This document shows, piece after piece, positions 41,721 to 50,438 of a DNA stretch of 64,000 nucleotides. The notes below the pieces were generated by a model. That model saw nothing but the letters and a program-made list of their open reading frames with translations, had not been told where the DNA came from and made no database searches. The position numbers and the translations under genes are program-made. The stretch's first letter is position 1. Every line of letters starts with the position of its first letter. The DNA comes from Pseudomonas gingeri (GTDB lineage: Bacteria > Pseudomonadota > Gammaproteobacteria > Pseudomonadales > Pseudomonadaceae): the NCBI RefSeq assembly GCF_013385425.1, contig NZ_JACAQA010000025.1, forward strand, positions 1-64,000. The letters are read 5' to 3'.

Positions 41721-42872
41721 ATGAACAGCAGCCGCGATCTACTGGCCGCGCTGATCGCCTTCGACACCACCAGCCGTGAGTCCAACCTGCACTTGATCGA
41801 GTTTGTCCGCGACTACCTGGCGCGGCTGGATGTTCCTTGCCAACTGATCTTCAACGAGGCGCGCAGCAAGGCCAACCTGTTCGCCACCCTGGGCCCGGAC
41901 GACCGTCCGGGCATCGTGCTCTCCGGCCATACCGACGTGGTACCGGTGGACGCCCAGCCCTGGACTGTCGCGCCGTTCGAACTGAGCGAAAAGGACGGCA
42001 AGCTCTACGGTCGCGGCACCGCCGACATGAAGGGCTATATCGCCTGTGTGCTGGCGGCCGTGCCGCAATTGCTGGCCGCGCCGTTGCGCATGCCGGTGCA
42101 CATCGCCCTGTCCTATGACGAAGAAGTCGGTTGCCTGGGCGTGCGCTCGCTGCTCGCCGAACTTGAACAGCGGCCGCACAAGCCGCTGCTGTGCGTTATC
42201 GGCGAACCCACCGAACTCAAGCCGGTGCTCGGCCACAAGGGCAAGCTGGCGATGCGCTGCGATGTCCACGGCGCGGCCTGTCACTCGGCGTACGCCCCCC
42301 AGGGCGTCAATGCCATCGAATACGCCGCCGAACTGATCGGCGAACTGGGGCGTATCGGTTCACAGCTGCGCGCCCCGCACTTGCACGACCCACGCTTCGA
42401 CCCACCCTTCAGCACCGTGCAGACCGGGCTGATCAGCGGTGGCAAGGCGCTCAATATCGTCCCCGCCGACTGCCGCTTCGATTTCGAAGTGCGGGCACTC
42501 CCCAACCTCGATCCCCGTGAAGTCGCCCAGCAGTTGGAGCAGTACGCCGAACAACAAGTACTGCCGAAAATGCGTGCCGTCAACGAGGCCAGCAACATCC
42601 GCTTTTCCGAACTCTCGGCCTACCCCGGACTGGCCACCGACCCGCAGAGCGAAGCGGCGCGGTTGATCGCGCAGTTCTGTGGATCGAGCGAGTTCAGCAC
42701 CGTGGCCTTCGGCACCGAAGGCGGGTTGTTCGACGCCATCGGCATTCCGACGGTAGTCTGCGGCCCCGGCAGCATGGACCAGGGCCACAAGCCCGATGAG
42801 TTTGTCAGCCTTGAGCAGCTCCAGGGCTGCGATGCCATGCTCCAGCGCCTGATCCAGGCGCTGCGAAGCTGA
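41721..42872 (+). CDS. M20-family deacylase (ArgE-like)
   Basis: 383 residues of the M20 peptidase/deacetylase family, closest in layout to acetylornithine deacetylase ArgE. Metal ligands H70 in SGHTDVVPVD and D102 in GRGTADMKG, and the catalytic pair E134/E135 in SYDEEVGC, are in place; the dimerisation domain (about 180-290) is complete. It would remove an acyl group from an amino compound. Because it sits between DUF1028 and a LysR regulator in a catabolic cluster rather than with arg genes, a role in degrading an N-acylated intermediate is more likely than arginine synthesis. Confidence 0.88.
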   Translation: MNSSRDLLAALIAFDTTSRESNLHLIEFVRDYLARLDVPCQLIFNEARSKANLFATLGPDDRPGIVLSGHTDVVPVDAQPWTVAPFELSEKDGKLYGRGTADMKGYIACVLAAVPQLLAAPLRMPVHIALSYDEEVGCLGVRSLLAELEQRPHKPLLCVIGEPTELKPVLGHKGKLAMRCDVHGAACHSAYAPQGVNAIEYAAELIGELGRIGSQLRAPHLHDPRFDPPFSTVQTGLISGGKALNIVPADCRFDFEVRALPNLDPREVAQQLEQYAEQQVLPKMRAVNEASNIRFSELSAYPGLATDPQSEAARLIAQFCGSSEFSTVAFGTEGGLFDAIGIPTVVCGPGSMDQGHKPDEFVSLEQLQGCDAMLQRLIQALRS

Positions 42873-42876
42873 TCCC

Positions 42877-43791
42877 TCAGGCGTCCAGCTTGGGCGCCAA
42901 GACCTCGCGGCAATGGTCGACAAACAACTGCGCCGGCTTGGTCAGTTGCCCACGGTGCAACCAGGCGGCGGACAACCCGGAGCCGGTGACCTGCTCGGCC
43001 AACGGCACGCGTACCACCTTCTGCCCGTCGTAGGTGTAATCGGAATATGGCCGGGTGACCAGAATTGAAAAGCCGAACCCGCGCCCGACCATACCCCGGA
43101 CCATTTCAATGGAAGGCGAGCTGAACAGGATATGCGGGGTCAGGCCCAGCTCCTCGAAGATGCTCACAAAGTAGGTCCGGCTGGGTTGCACATCCAGCAG
43201 CACCATCGGCTCCAGCACCAGGTCGTGCAACGAGACCTTGGCCTGGTGGGCGAAACGGTGCCCTTCCGGCAACAGCGCATAGGGTTGCTGCGGCGCCATC
43301 AGCGGTACGGTATCGATGGTGCTGTCCAGGTCATGTTCATAAAGAATGGCCAGATCGATACTGCCCGACGTCAGCGCCTGCACCAGTTCCTGTTGTTCGC
43401 CATCGCGAATACGGATCTCCACCCCCGGCCAGCGGTCGCGAAAGCCGGCGATCAGGCGCGGCAGATAGAGCGGCGCGACGGTTTCGAAACAGCCGATATC
43501 GATCTGCCCGGCAACCACATCGTTGTCCGCCAAGGCATTCTGCTCGAACTCGTGGGCCACCCGCAGCAGCTCCTGGGCCTTGCGGTAGAACCGTGCACCA
43601 CTGGGGGTCAGCGATACGCCCTGGGCGTGATGGCGGATAAACAATTGCACGGCAAAGCTTTCTTCCAGGTGCTTGATCGCGGTCGACACCGAAGGCTGGG
43701 CGATATAGAGCTTGCGGGAGGCTTCGGCGACGCTGCCGCACTCGACAGTGGTGACGAAATATCTGAGTTGTCGCAAGTTGTAAGCGGCCAT
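42877..43791 (-). CDS. LysR-family transcriptional regulator
   Basis: 304 residues. The N-terminal winged helix (about 1-62) includes YFVTTVECGSVAEASRKL and IAQPSVSTAIKHLE. The effector domain follows. It is convergent with the M20 gene (four-base gap) and divergent from the aldehyde dehydrogenase across a 348-base region that carries an element shared with the NitT/TauT transporter promoter. It is therefore the likely regulator of the aldehyde dehydrogenase, GMC oxidase and transporter genes. Confidence 0.88.
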   Translation of the reverse strand: MAAYNLRQLRYFVTTVECGSVAEASRKLYIAQPSVSTAIKHLEESFAVQLFIRHHAQGVSLTPSGARFYRKAQELLRVAHEFEQNALADNDVVAGQIDIGCFETVAPLYLPRLIAGFRDRWPGVEIRIRDGEQQELVQALTSGSIDLAILYEHDLDSTIDTVPLMAPQQPYALLPEGHRFAHQAKVSLHDLVLEPMVLLDVQPSRTYFVSIFEELGLTPHILFSSPSIEMVRGMVGRGFGFSILVTRPYSDYTYDGQKVVRVPLAEQVTGSGLSAAWLHRGQLTKPAQLFVDHCREVLAPKLDA

Positions 43792-44139
43792 GGCTACCTC
43801 GGAAATGGCAAAGCGAATGCATCCACATCGCCCATCAAGAATCGGGCCGGGTCCTCAGAAGCTTACACGCCACCGGTAAAAACCGTACCGCGCGCACTGC
43901 CCCGACGACGTGAGCATCCAGCCGATTCTGCGGTGTTCACGAAACGCGAGAAACCATTAATTTCCTGGGGCCTGACGCTAAAAAACCTGTCCAGGCACGC
44001 GCCATTTCAGTGCACGCCTGATGAGTTTTTTTATCGATAGCGAAGACATTTTTACTCATTTCGTGGACCGCGCACTTCCCCCACTATCGGCACAACGGAT
44101 CGTGGACATGGCCCATCAGAGGCTATTTTGGAGGGTGCA
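43792..44139. promoter_or_regulatory. Divergent intergenic region between LysR and aldehyde dehydrogenase genes
   Basis: 348 bases without a credible gene. The only clear structure is the conserved element at 44038-44074. No strong hairpin, tRNA or repeat of known type is visible elsewhere in it. Confidence 0.5.
44038..44074 (+). promoter_or_regulatory. Element shared with the NitT/TauT transporter promoter (copy 1)
   Basis: The first 24 bases (44038-44061) match 47468-47491 at 22 positions, consensus start TAGCGAmGACATwTTTACTC. Both continue into TGG then CCGC. It lies about 66 bases upstream of the aldehyde dehydrogenase start. A looser relative (GACA then TTTTTACT) is at 40887-40900, before the DUF1028 gene. 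A common LysR or other activator site is inferred. Confidence 0.6.
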
Positions 44140-45630
44140 GTGACTGACTTGAACACGTGGCAACGCCTGGCGGGACAGCAGCGCCTGATCGATGTCGCCT
44201 GTATTGACGGGCGGGCCCATACGGCCCGGGACGGCGCCACATTCGCCGTGATCAACCCCGCCACCAACGCCTTGCTCGCGCGGGTCACGGCCTGCTCGGA
44301 CGTCGATATCGACAGGGCCGTGCGGGTGGCCCGCAACAGTTTCGACAACGGGCCCTGGGCCCGGATGCAGCCCAGGGAGCGCAAGGCGATCCTGCTGCGG
44401 CTCAGCGAGTTGACCCTGGCCCACCGCGAGGAGCTGGCGTTGCTCGACTCCTTGAGCATGGGCAAACCGGTCATGGATGCCTACAACATCGATGTCCCCG
44501 GCGCGGCCCAGGTCTTTGCCTGGTACGCCGAAAGCCTCGACAAACTCTACGACCAGGTGGCGCCCACCGGACCCGGCACCCTGGCGACCATCACCCGGGT
44601 ACCGTTGGGTGTGATCGCGGCCGTGGTGCCGTGGAACTTCCCCCTGGACATGGCGGCCTGGAAAGTCGCGCCGGCCCTCGCGGCAGGCAACAGTGTGATT
44701 CTCAAGCCCGCCGAGCAATCGCCCTTCTCCGCCCTGCGCCTGGCCGAGCTGGCGCTTGAGGCCGGTGTGCCGCCCGGGGTGTTCAATGTGGTCACCGGCC
44801 TTGGCGAACAGGCCGGGCGCGCCCTGGGCCTGCACCCGGATATCGATGCGCTGGCCTTTACCGGCTCGACCCAGGTCGGCAAATACTTCATGCAGTACGC
44901 GGCGCAATCCAACCTCAAGCAGGTCTGGCTGGAATGCGGCGGCAAGAGCCCGAACCTGGTGTTCGCCGATTGCCAGGACCTGGACCTGGCGGCGGAAAAG
45001 GCCGCCTTCGGGATTTTCTTCAACCAGGGTGAAGTCTGCTCGGCGAACTCGCGGCTGCTGGTCGAGCGCTGCATTCACGATGAGTTCGTCGAACGCCTGC
45101 AGGAAAAGGCCCGCCACTGGCAACCGGGCGATCCGCTTGACCCGGCCAGCCGGATGGGTGCGATGGTCGACGCCCGGCAGGCCACTCGGGTGATGGATTA
45201 CATCAGCCAAGCCAGTACCGACGGCGCCCGACGGGTAGCCGGTGGTGAACGGGTGACGATCAACGGCTCGAACAATTTTATCCAGCCGACACTGTTCACC
45301 CAGGTCAGCCCCGAGATGCGCCTGTCCCGTGAGGAGGTCTTCGGCCCGGTGTTGGCGATCACCGCCTTCGACGATGAAGACCATGCCGTACGGATGGCCA
45401 ACGAGCATATCTACGGCCTGGCCGCGTCGCTGTGGAGCGACGACCTCAACCGCGCCCACCGCGTCGCGGCCCGCTTGAATGCCGGCACCGTCTCGGTCAA
45501 TACCGTGGATGCCCTGGACGTCTGCGTGCCCTTTGGCGGCGGCAAGCAGTCCGGCTTTGGCCGCGATCTGTCACTGCATTCGTTCGACAAATACACCCAG
45601 TTGAAGACCACCTGGTTTCAGTTGCGCTGA
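44140..45630 (+). CDS. Aldehyde dehydrogenase (PuuC-like)
   Basis: 496-residue NAD(P)-dependent aldehyde dehydrogenase. Catalytic C300 lies in FFNQGEVCSA and general base E265 in LECGGKSPN; VPWNFPLDMAAWK (163-175) and FTGSTQVGK (240-248) are family motifs. It resembles gamma-glutamyl-gamma-aminobutyraldehyde dehydrogenase of polyamine catabolism. GTG 44140 is the start, with GGAGG (44130-44134) five bases before; an upstream TTG at 44128 lies before that site. It is followed by the GMC oxidoreductase, so alcohol to aldehyde to acid oxidation within one operon is plausible. Confidence 0.9.
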   Translation: MTDLNTWQRLAGQQRLIDVACIDGRAHTARDGATFAVINPATNALLARVTACSDVDIDRAVRVARNSFDNGPWARMQPRERKAILLRLSELTLAHREELALLDSLSMGKPVMDAYNIDVPGAAQVFAWYAESLDKLYDQVAPTGPGTLATITRVPLGVIAAVVPWNFPLDMAAWKVAPALAAGNSVILKPAEQSPFSALRLAELALEAGVPPGVFNVVTGLGEQAGRALGLHPDIDALAFTGSTQVGKYFMQYAAQSNLKQVWLECGGKSPNLVFADCQDLDLAAEKAAFGIFFNQGEVCSANSRLLVERCIHDEFVERLQEKARHWQPGDPLDPASRMGAMVDARQATRVMDYISQASTDGARRVAGGERVTINGSNNFIQPTLFTQVSPEMRLSREEVFGPVLAITAFDDEDHAVRMANEHIYGLAASLWSDDLNRAHRVAARLNAGTVSVNTVDALDVCVPFGGGKQSGFGRDLSLHSFDKYTQLKTTWFQLR

Positions 45631-45704
45631 ATCCCCGGTAGTCCACCACCTCGCGGGCCGGCACCGCCGCCCGCGTCAATCCATCAACCAGCAGGGAAAA
45701 GCGC

Positions 45705-47339
45705 ATGAAGACGCACTTCGACTATGTCATCGTCGGTGCCGGCTCCTCCGGCTGTGTACTGGCGAACCGCTTGAGTGCCGACCCGACCCTCAGCGTCTGC
45801 CTGATCGAAGCCGGCGGCCACGACAACAGCCCGCGAATCCAGACGCCGGCCGGCACCATCACCCTGTACAAGAGCAAAAAGTACAGCTGGAACTTCTTCT
45901 GCGCTCCGCAGAAGAACCTCGCCGGCCGCACCTTGCACACGCCACGGGGCAAGGCCCTCGGCGGCTCCAGCTCGATGAACAGCATGATCTATATTCGCGG
46001 CCACGCCAGCGACTATGATCGCTGGGCGCAGGCCGGCTGCCCCGGCTGGGACTGGGACAGTGTGTTGCCGTACTTCAAGAAGTCGGAGAACAACCGACTC
46101 GGCCAGGACCCGCACCGGCATGGCAGCGCCGGTGAGCTGAACGTCGAGGCCGCGCGCGATCCCAATCCGCTGTCGAAGCTGTTCGTCCAGGCCGCCGAAC
46201 GCCTGGGCCTGCGCCGCAACGACGACTTCAACGGCGAGCAGCTCGAAGGCTGCGGCATCTACAACCTGACGCAAAAGGATGCCCGCCGCCTCTCCAGCTA
46301 CCGGGCCTTTGTCGCACCGGTGATCGATCGTCCGAACCTGACCGTGCTGACCGACTGCGCCGTGCATTCGCTGATCCTTGAGCGGCGCACGGCCAAGGGC
46401 GTCAGGCTCGAAATGGCCGGCAGCCAGCAGACCCTGCACGCCAACCGTGAAGTCATCCTTTGCGCGGGCGCCCTGGGCAGCCCGCAGTTGCTGCTGGCCT
46501 CCGGCATCGGCCCGGCGCAGGAACTGCAAGCCGCCGGGATCCCGGTCGAGCACGACCTGCCCGGCGTCGGCAAGAATTTGCAGGACCATCTCGACGGCCT
46601 GGTCACCGTTCGCTCCAGAAGCCCGCTGACCCTGGGCTTTTCCCTCGGCTCCCTGCCCAGCATTCTCAGCGCGCCGCTGCGCTACCTGCTGGCCAAAAAA
46701 GGCTGGCTGACCACCAACTATGTCGAGGCCGGCGGCTTTGCCCGAACGCCCCTCGCAGAGATGCTGCCGGATGTGCAGTTCCATTTCGTGCCCGGTTATC
46801 GCAGCCATCGAGGCCAGCTGTTCGAGTGGGGCCACGGTTATGCGGTCCACACCTGTGTACTACGGCCCAAAAGCATCGGCGAGCTGCACCTGGACCGCAA
46901 CGGCAAGCTGGTGATCGATTTCAACTTCCTCTCCGATCCCGCCGACGCCAAGGTGCTGATCGAAGGTTTGAAGCTGGCCCGGCGCATTCTCGCCGCCCCG
47001 CAGTTCGATGGCATTCGCGGTAAAGAGATGCTTCCCGGCGAGGCCGTACAGACCGATGAGCAGCTGCTGACCTACGTGCGCGACTACGCCTCGACGGTGT
47101 TCCACCCGGTGGGCACCTGCAAGATGGGCGTCGACCCCATGAGCGTGGTCGGCCCGGACTTGAAGGTCCATGGCCTGAAAGGGCTGCGAGTGGTCGACGC
47201 CTCGATCATGCCGACCCTGATCAGCGGCAACACCAATGCACCGTGCATCATGATCGGCGAGAAAGCCGCCGACCTGATCCTGCTCCGTGGCCCCCTGACC
47301 ACCGCCGGCATTCGCGACAACGAGCGCCTGACCGGTTGA
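45705..47339 (+). CDS. GMC-family oxidoreductase (choline dehydrogenase-like)
   Basis: 544 residues of the glucose-methanol-choline family. FAD-binding IVGAGSSGCVLANRLS begins at about residue 9; TPRGKALGGSSSMNSMIYIRG (around 78-98) is GMC signature 1; GALGSPQLLLASGIGPA is signature 2; and the active-site His lies in FHPVGTCKMG near residue 470. It oxidises a primary alcohol to an aldehyde with FAD, likely passing electrons to the respiratory chain. It follows the aldehyde dehydrogenase by 74 bases and ends in a strong terminator. Confidence 0.9.
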   Translation: MKTHFDYVIVGAGSSGCVLANRLSADPTLSVCLIEAGGHDNSPRIQTPAGTITLYKSKKYSWNFFCAPQKNLAGRTLHTPRGKALGGSSSMNSMIYIRGHASDYDRWAQAGCPGWDWDSVLPYFKKSENNRLGQDPHRHGSAGELNVEAARDPNPLSKLFVQAAERLGLRRNDDFNGEQLEGCGIYNLTQKDARRLSSYRAFVAPVIDRPNLTVLTDCAVHSLILERRTAKGVRLEMAGSQQTLHANREVILCAGALGSPQLLLASGIGPAQELQAAGIPVEHDLPGVGKNLQDHLDGLVTVRSRSPLTLGFSLGSLPSILSAPLRYLLAKKGWLTTNYVEAGGFARTPLAEMLPDVQFHFVPGYRSHRGQLFEWGHGYAVHTCVLRPKSIGELHLDRNGKLVIDFNFLSDPADAKVLIEGLKLARRILAAPQFDGIRGKEMLPGEAVQTDEQLLTYVRDYASTVFHPVGTCKMGVDPMSVVGPDLKVHGLKGLRVVDASIMPTLISGNTNAPCIMIGEKAADLILLRGPLTTAGIRDNERLTG

Positions 47340-47355
47340 TAGCAGCCCCCCAAGG

Positions 47356-47393
47356 AAAAACGCTGCCACCCGAAGCCGGGCGGCGGCGTTTTT
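47356..47393 (+). terminator. Rho-independent terminator after the GMC gene
   Basis: CGCTGCCACCCG (47361-47372) pairs with CGGGCGGCGGCG (47377-47388), with AAAAA before and TTTTT (47389-47393) after, so it can terminate on both strands. It separates the dehydrogenase operon from the transporter operon. Confidence 0.8.
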
Positions 47394-47467
47394 CAGCTTG
47401 CCCGCCCGCCAGAACCCCCGCCGCAGAGGCTTTTCGCCCCAGCAGGCCTACCCAGTTTTTTCCTCTT

Positions 47468-47504
47468 TAGCGACGACATATTTACTCATTTTCCTGGCCC
47501 GCCA
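47468..47504 (+). promoter_or_regulatory. Element shared with the aldehyde dehydrogenase promoter (copy 2)
   Basis: Same element as at 44038-44074 (22 of 24 core bases identical), here about 134 bases upstream of the transporter binding-protein start. The rest of the 298-base gap holds the terminator above and no gene. Confidence 0.6.
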
Positions 47505-47637
47505 CATCAGCCAATATCAATCTCGCCCCAACAGAGGCACAAGGTCCGTCAGAGACCCCAGGTTGTTCAGTTTTTGGCGTCTTGCCCCACTGCCCCGAGA
47601 TATACCAACTAAAAAACCAACATTCCGGGAGTGCACA

Positions 47638-48624
47638 ATGATCAAGTCTTTCGTCTCGCGCTGCATACGTCCACTGGCCTTGACCGCTATCGCAGCCGGC
47701 GTTGCCGGTGGTGCCCAGGCCGGCACCCTGTCGATCGGCCACACCACCTGGGTCGGCTACGGCACCCTGTACCTGGCCCAGGACCTGGGCTACTTCAAGG
47801 ACAAGGGCCTGACCGTGGAACTGCCGACCATCGAGGAAGCTTCCATGTACATGGCCGCGCAGGCCTCAGGCAAGCTGTCCGGCTCGGCCTCGACCCTGGA
47901 TGAAATCCTCAAGTATCGCCCGCAATTCTGCTTCAAGGCTGTCGCCGCGCTGGATGAAAGCCATGGCGGCGACGGCGTGCTGGTGGGCAAGGAGGTCAAC
48001 AGCCTGCAGGAACTCAAGGGCAAGGCCGTGGCCGTCAATGAAGGCTCCGTCTCGCAGTTCTGGCTCAACTACCTGCTGAAGAACGCCGGCATGAAGATGA
48101 GCGACCTGACCATCCAGAACATGACCGCCGACGATGCGGCCACCGCCTTTATCGCCGGCCGCGTACCCGCCGCCGTGACCTGGGAACCGCACCTGAGCAC
48201 CGTGCGTGAAAAACACACCGGCAAGGTGTTGATCGACAGCAGCAGTACCCCCGGGGTGATCGTCGATGTGGTGGCCTTGAACTGCGAGGTCGTCGACAAG
48301 CAGCCGGAAGATGTCAAAGCCCTGGTCGCCGGCCTGTACAAGGCGGTGAAGTACACCCAGGAACATCCGAAGGAGGCCTACGCGATCATGGCCAAGGGCG
48401 TCGGCGGCTACCTGGCGGACCCGGCGGAACTGGCCTCGGCGGCCAAGGGCGTGCGTTTCTATGACCAGGCCATGAGCGAAGCCCTGCTGGGCAGCAATGG
48501 CAGCAAAGGTGCCGCCGAAGGCGTGCTCAAGCTGGCCAACGAAACCGCCAGCGAGTTGCAAGGCAAGCCTTACAACGTCAGCTACGCCGACCTGATCGAC
48601 AATCGCTTCATCACCCCGAAATAG
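47638..48624 (+). CDS. NitT/TauT-type ABC transporter substrate-binding protein
   Basis: 328 residues of the NMT1/SsuA-like periplasmic binding family. ATG 47638 has GGGAG eight bases upstream and starts the signal peptide IRPLALTAIAAGVAGGAQA (about 10-28, cleavage near AGTLSIG). GHTTWVGYGTLYLAQDLGYFKDKGL is the family's start block and FIAGRVPAAVTWEPHL contains the hinge motif. It binds a small nitrogen- or sulfur-containing organic ion. The ligand is unknown; the surrounding amine/alcohol oxidising genes suggest an amino alcohol or related compound. Confidence 0.88.
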   Translation: MIKSFVSRCIRPLALTAIAAGVAGGAQAGTLSIGHTTWVGYGTLYLAQDLGYFKDKGLTVELPTIEEASMYMAAQASGKLSGSASTLDEILKYRPQFCFKAVAALDESHGGDGVLVGKEVNSLQELKGKAVAVNEGSVSQFWLNYLLKNAGMKMSDLTIQNMTADDAATAFIAGRVPAAVTWEPHLSTVREKHTGKVLIDSSSTPGVIVDVVALNCEVVDKQPEDVKALVAGLYKAVKYTQEHPKEAYAIMAKGVGGYLADPAELASAAKGVRFYDQAMSEALLGSNGSKGAAEGVLKLANETASELQGKPYNVSYADLIDNRFITPK

Positions 48625-48632
48625 GAGGCGGC

Positions 48633-49436
48633 ATGTCCAAGCGTAATTCGTGGTTGAACCGCTGCCTCACGCCCAAGACCGGCTTGCCGGTCCAGGTGGT
48701 CTGGAGCGCCAGCGGACTGGCCTGGGTACTGCTGATCGGGCTCTGGGCCGTGCTGTCCTATGGCGGCGTGGTGCCGGCGATGTTCCTGCCCACCCCGGGC
48801 GCCGTGCTGGAGGCGGCGCTGCGCCTGAGCCGTGACGGCACCCTGGGGCCGCATGTCTGGGCCAGTGTGGAAGTGGTGATGGTCGGTTTTATCATCTCCT
48901 CGCTGGTGGCGGTGCCCATCGGCCTGCTGATGGGCAGTTTCCGGGTGGTGCAGGCGTTCCTCGAGCCGCTGGTCAACTTTATCCGCTACCTGCCGGTCAC
49001 CTCGTTCGTGCCGCTGTTCATCCTGTGGATCGGCATCGGCCTGGAACAACGGGTCTCGGTGATTATCTTCGGGGTGTTTTTCCAGCAACTGGTGATGATT
49101 GCCGACGTGTCCAAGGGCGTGTCCAAGGACCTGGTCAACGCCTCCTACACCCTGGGTTCCAACCGCATGGATGCGGTCCTGCATGTGATCGCCCCGGCAT
49201 CACTGCCGGGGGTGCTGGACACCCTGCGGGTGACCATGGGCTGGGCCTGGACCTACCTGGTGGTGGCCGAACTGGTGGCGGCCTCCAGCGGCCTGGGCTA
49301 CCTCAGCCTCAAGGCCATGCGCGGCTTCCAGGTCGACGTGATTTTCCTGGCGATCGCTGTTATCGGCCTGTTGGGGCTGGTCACCGATCAATTGTTCAGA
49401 CTTCTTCGCTTGAAGGTGGCCGCATGGGCTCAGTAA
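48633..49436 (+). CDS. NitT/TauT-type ABC transporter permease
   Basis: 267-residue inner-membrane permease of the SsuC/TauC type with six membrane segments; the ATPase-contact loop is ASYTLGSNRMDAVLHVIAPASLP, and LVVAELVAASSGLGYL is a family block. It starts eight bases after the binding-protein stop and overlaps the ATPase gene by 13 bases. It forms a homodimeric pore in this transporter class. Confidence 0.9.
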   Translation: MSKRNSWLNRCLTPKTGLPVQVVWSASGLAWVLLIGLWAVLSYGGVVPAMFLPTPGAVLEAALRLSRDGTLGPHVWASVEVVMVGFIISSLVAVPIGLLMGSFRVVQAFLEPLVNFIRYLPVTSFVPLFILWIGIGLEQRVSVIIFGVFFQQLVMIADVSKGVSKDLVNASYTLGSNRMDAVLHVIAPASLPGVLDTLRVTMGWAWTYLVVAELVAASSGLGYLSLKAMRGFQVDVIFLAIAVIGLLGLVTDQLFRLLRLKVAAWAQ

Positions 49437-50266
49437 CGGCAACATCCCCCCGGCTCGTCACGCCAATGAGCATCGCCCCCAGCGCCGCCCCGCGCCTGCG
49501 TGTCGACAGCGTCAGCCTGCAGTACAAGACGCCTTCGGGCGGAACCTTCACCGCCCTGGAGAAGGTCTCGTTCGAAGTCCCCGATCAGCAGTTCGCCGTG
49601 CTGGTCGGGCCTTCGGGCTGCGGCAAGTCCAGCCTGCTCTACCTGACGGCGGGGCTGGCCGAACCCACCTCGGGCGATATCTATGTCGGTGGCCAGTTGG
49701 TCGACGGCCCGGGGGCCGACCGTGGCATGGTGTTCCAGAGCTACACCCTGTTTCCCTGGTTGACGGTGCGCAAGAACATCGAGTTCGGCCTCAAGCGCCG
49801 TGGCATCGCTGCCGCGGAGCGCCGCGAGACGGTGGACTACTACCTGAATGAAGTCGGCCTGCTGAAGTTTGCCGATAACTATTCCAAGCAGCTTTCCGGG
49901 GGGATGATGCAACGGGTCGCGATAGCCCGCGCCCTGGCCAACGACCCGCAGATCCTGCTGATGGATGAGCCCTTTGGGGCGCTGGACAGCCAGACGCGCC
50001 TGCAGATGCAGCAACTGTTGCTCAAGGTCTGGGAGCACACCAAGAAGACCGTGCTGTTCGTGACCCATGATATCGACGAAGCCATCCTGCTGGGTGACCG
50101 CATCTTCGTCATGGGTGCCCGGCCGGGGCGGATCAAGGAGGTGCTGGACGTTCCAATAGGCCGGCCGAGAACCCTGGACATGGTCATGGACCCGGGGTTT
50201 ATCCGGATGAAGCGGGAGATCTTTCATCTGCTGCATGATGGGCCGCAAGATCACCAGGCCGGTTAA
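49424..50266 (+). CDS. NitT/TauT-type ABC transporter ATP-binding protein
   Basis: 280 residues. ATG 49424 has AAGGTGG upstream and overlaps the permease end; ATG 49466 is a later option. Walker A GPSGCGKSS, signature LSGGMMQRVAIA and Walker B ILLMDEPFGALD are all present, with the VTHDIDEAI switch. It powers uptake with the SsuC-type permease. The last gene of the operon; a hairpin at 50302-50323 follows. Confidence 0.93.
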   Translation: MGSVTATSPRLVTPMSIAPSAAPRLRVDSVSLQYKTPSGGTFTALEKVSFEVPDQQFAVLVGPSGCGKSSLLYLTAGLAEPTSGDIYVGGQLVDGPGADRGMVFQSYTLFPWLTVRKNIEFGLKRRGIAAAERRETVDYYLNEVGLLKFADNYSKQLSGGMMQRVAIARALANDPQILLMDEPFGALDSQTRLQMQQLLLKVWEHTKKTVLFVTHDIDEAILLGDRIFVMGARPGRIKEVLDVPIGRPRTLDMVMDPGFIRMKREIFHLLHDGPQDHQAG

Positions 50267-50301
50267 GAATCAGGCAGGGCGCTTTTCCCGAGGATGAGAA
50301 A

Positions 50302-50323
50302 GCCCAATCGTAACCGATTGGGC
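50302..50323 (+). terminator. Hairpin after the NitT/TauT operon
   Basis: GCCCAATCG (50302-50310) pairs exactly with CGATTGGGC (50315-50323) around a TAAC loop, 36 bases after the ATPase stop. No T-run follows, so termination may be partial. Confidence 0.55.
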
Positions 50324-50438
50324 CGAATCAATACGGTGACCGCTGTATGACGTTTTGTCAGTCAATCTGTATCTAACAGGCTCGCATCGCCCCCTCTATT
50401 ATCCTGCGCACCACCCAGGTGCCTCGAGGAGCTACGCC

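Noticed and set aside
47398..47637. N-terminal extension of the NitT/TauT binding protein
   Set aside because: The extension runs through a promoter element and is rich in Arg/Pro; the signal peptide and ribosome binding site place the start at 47638.
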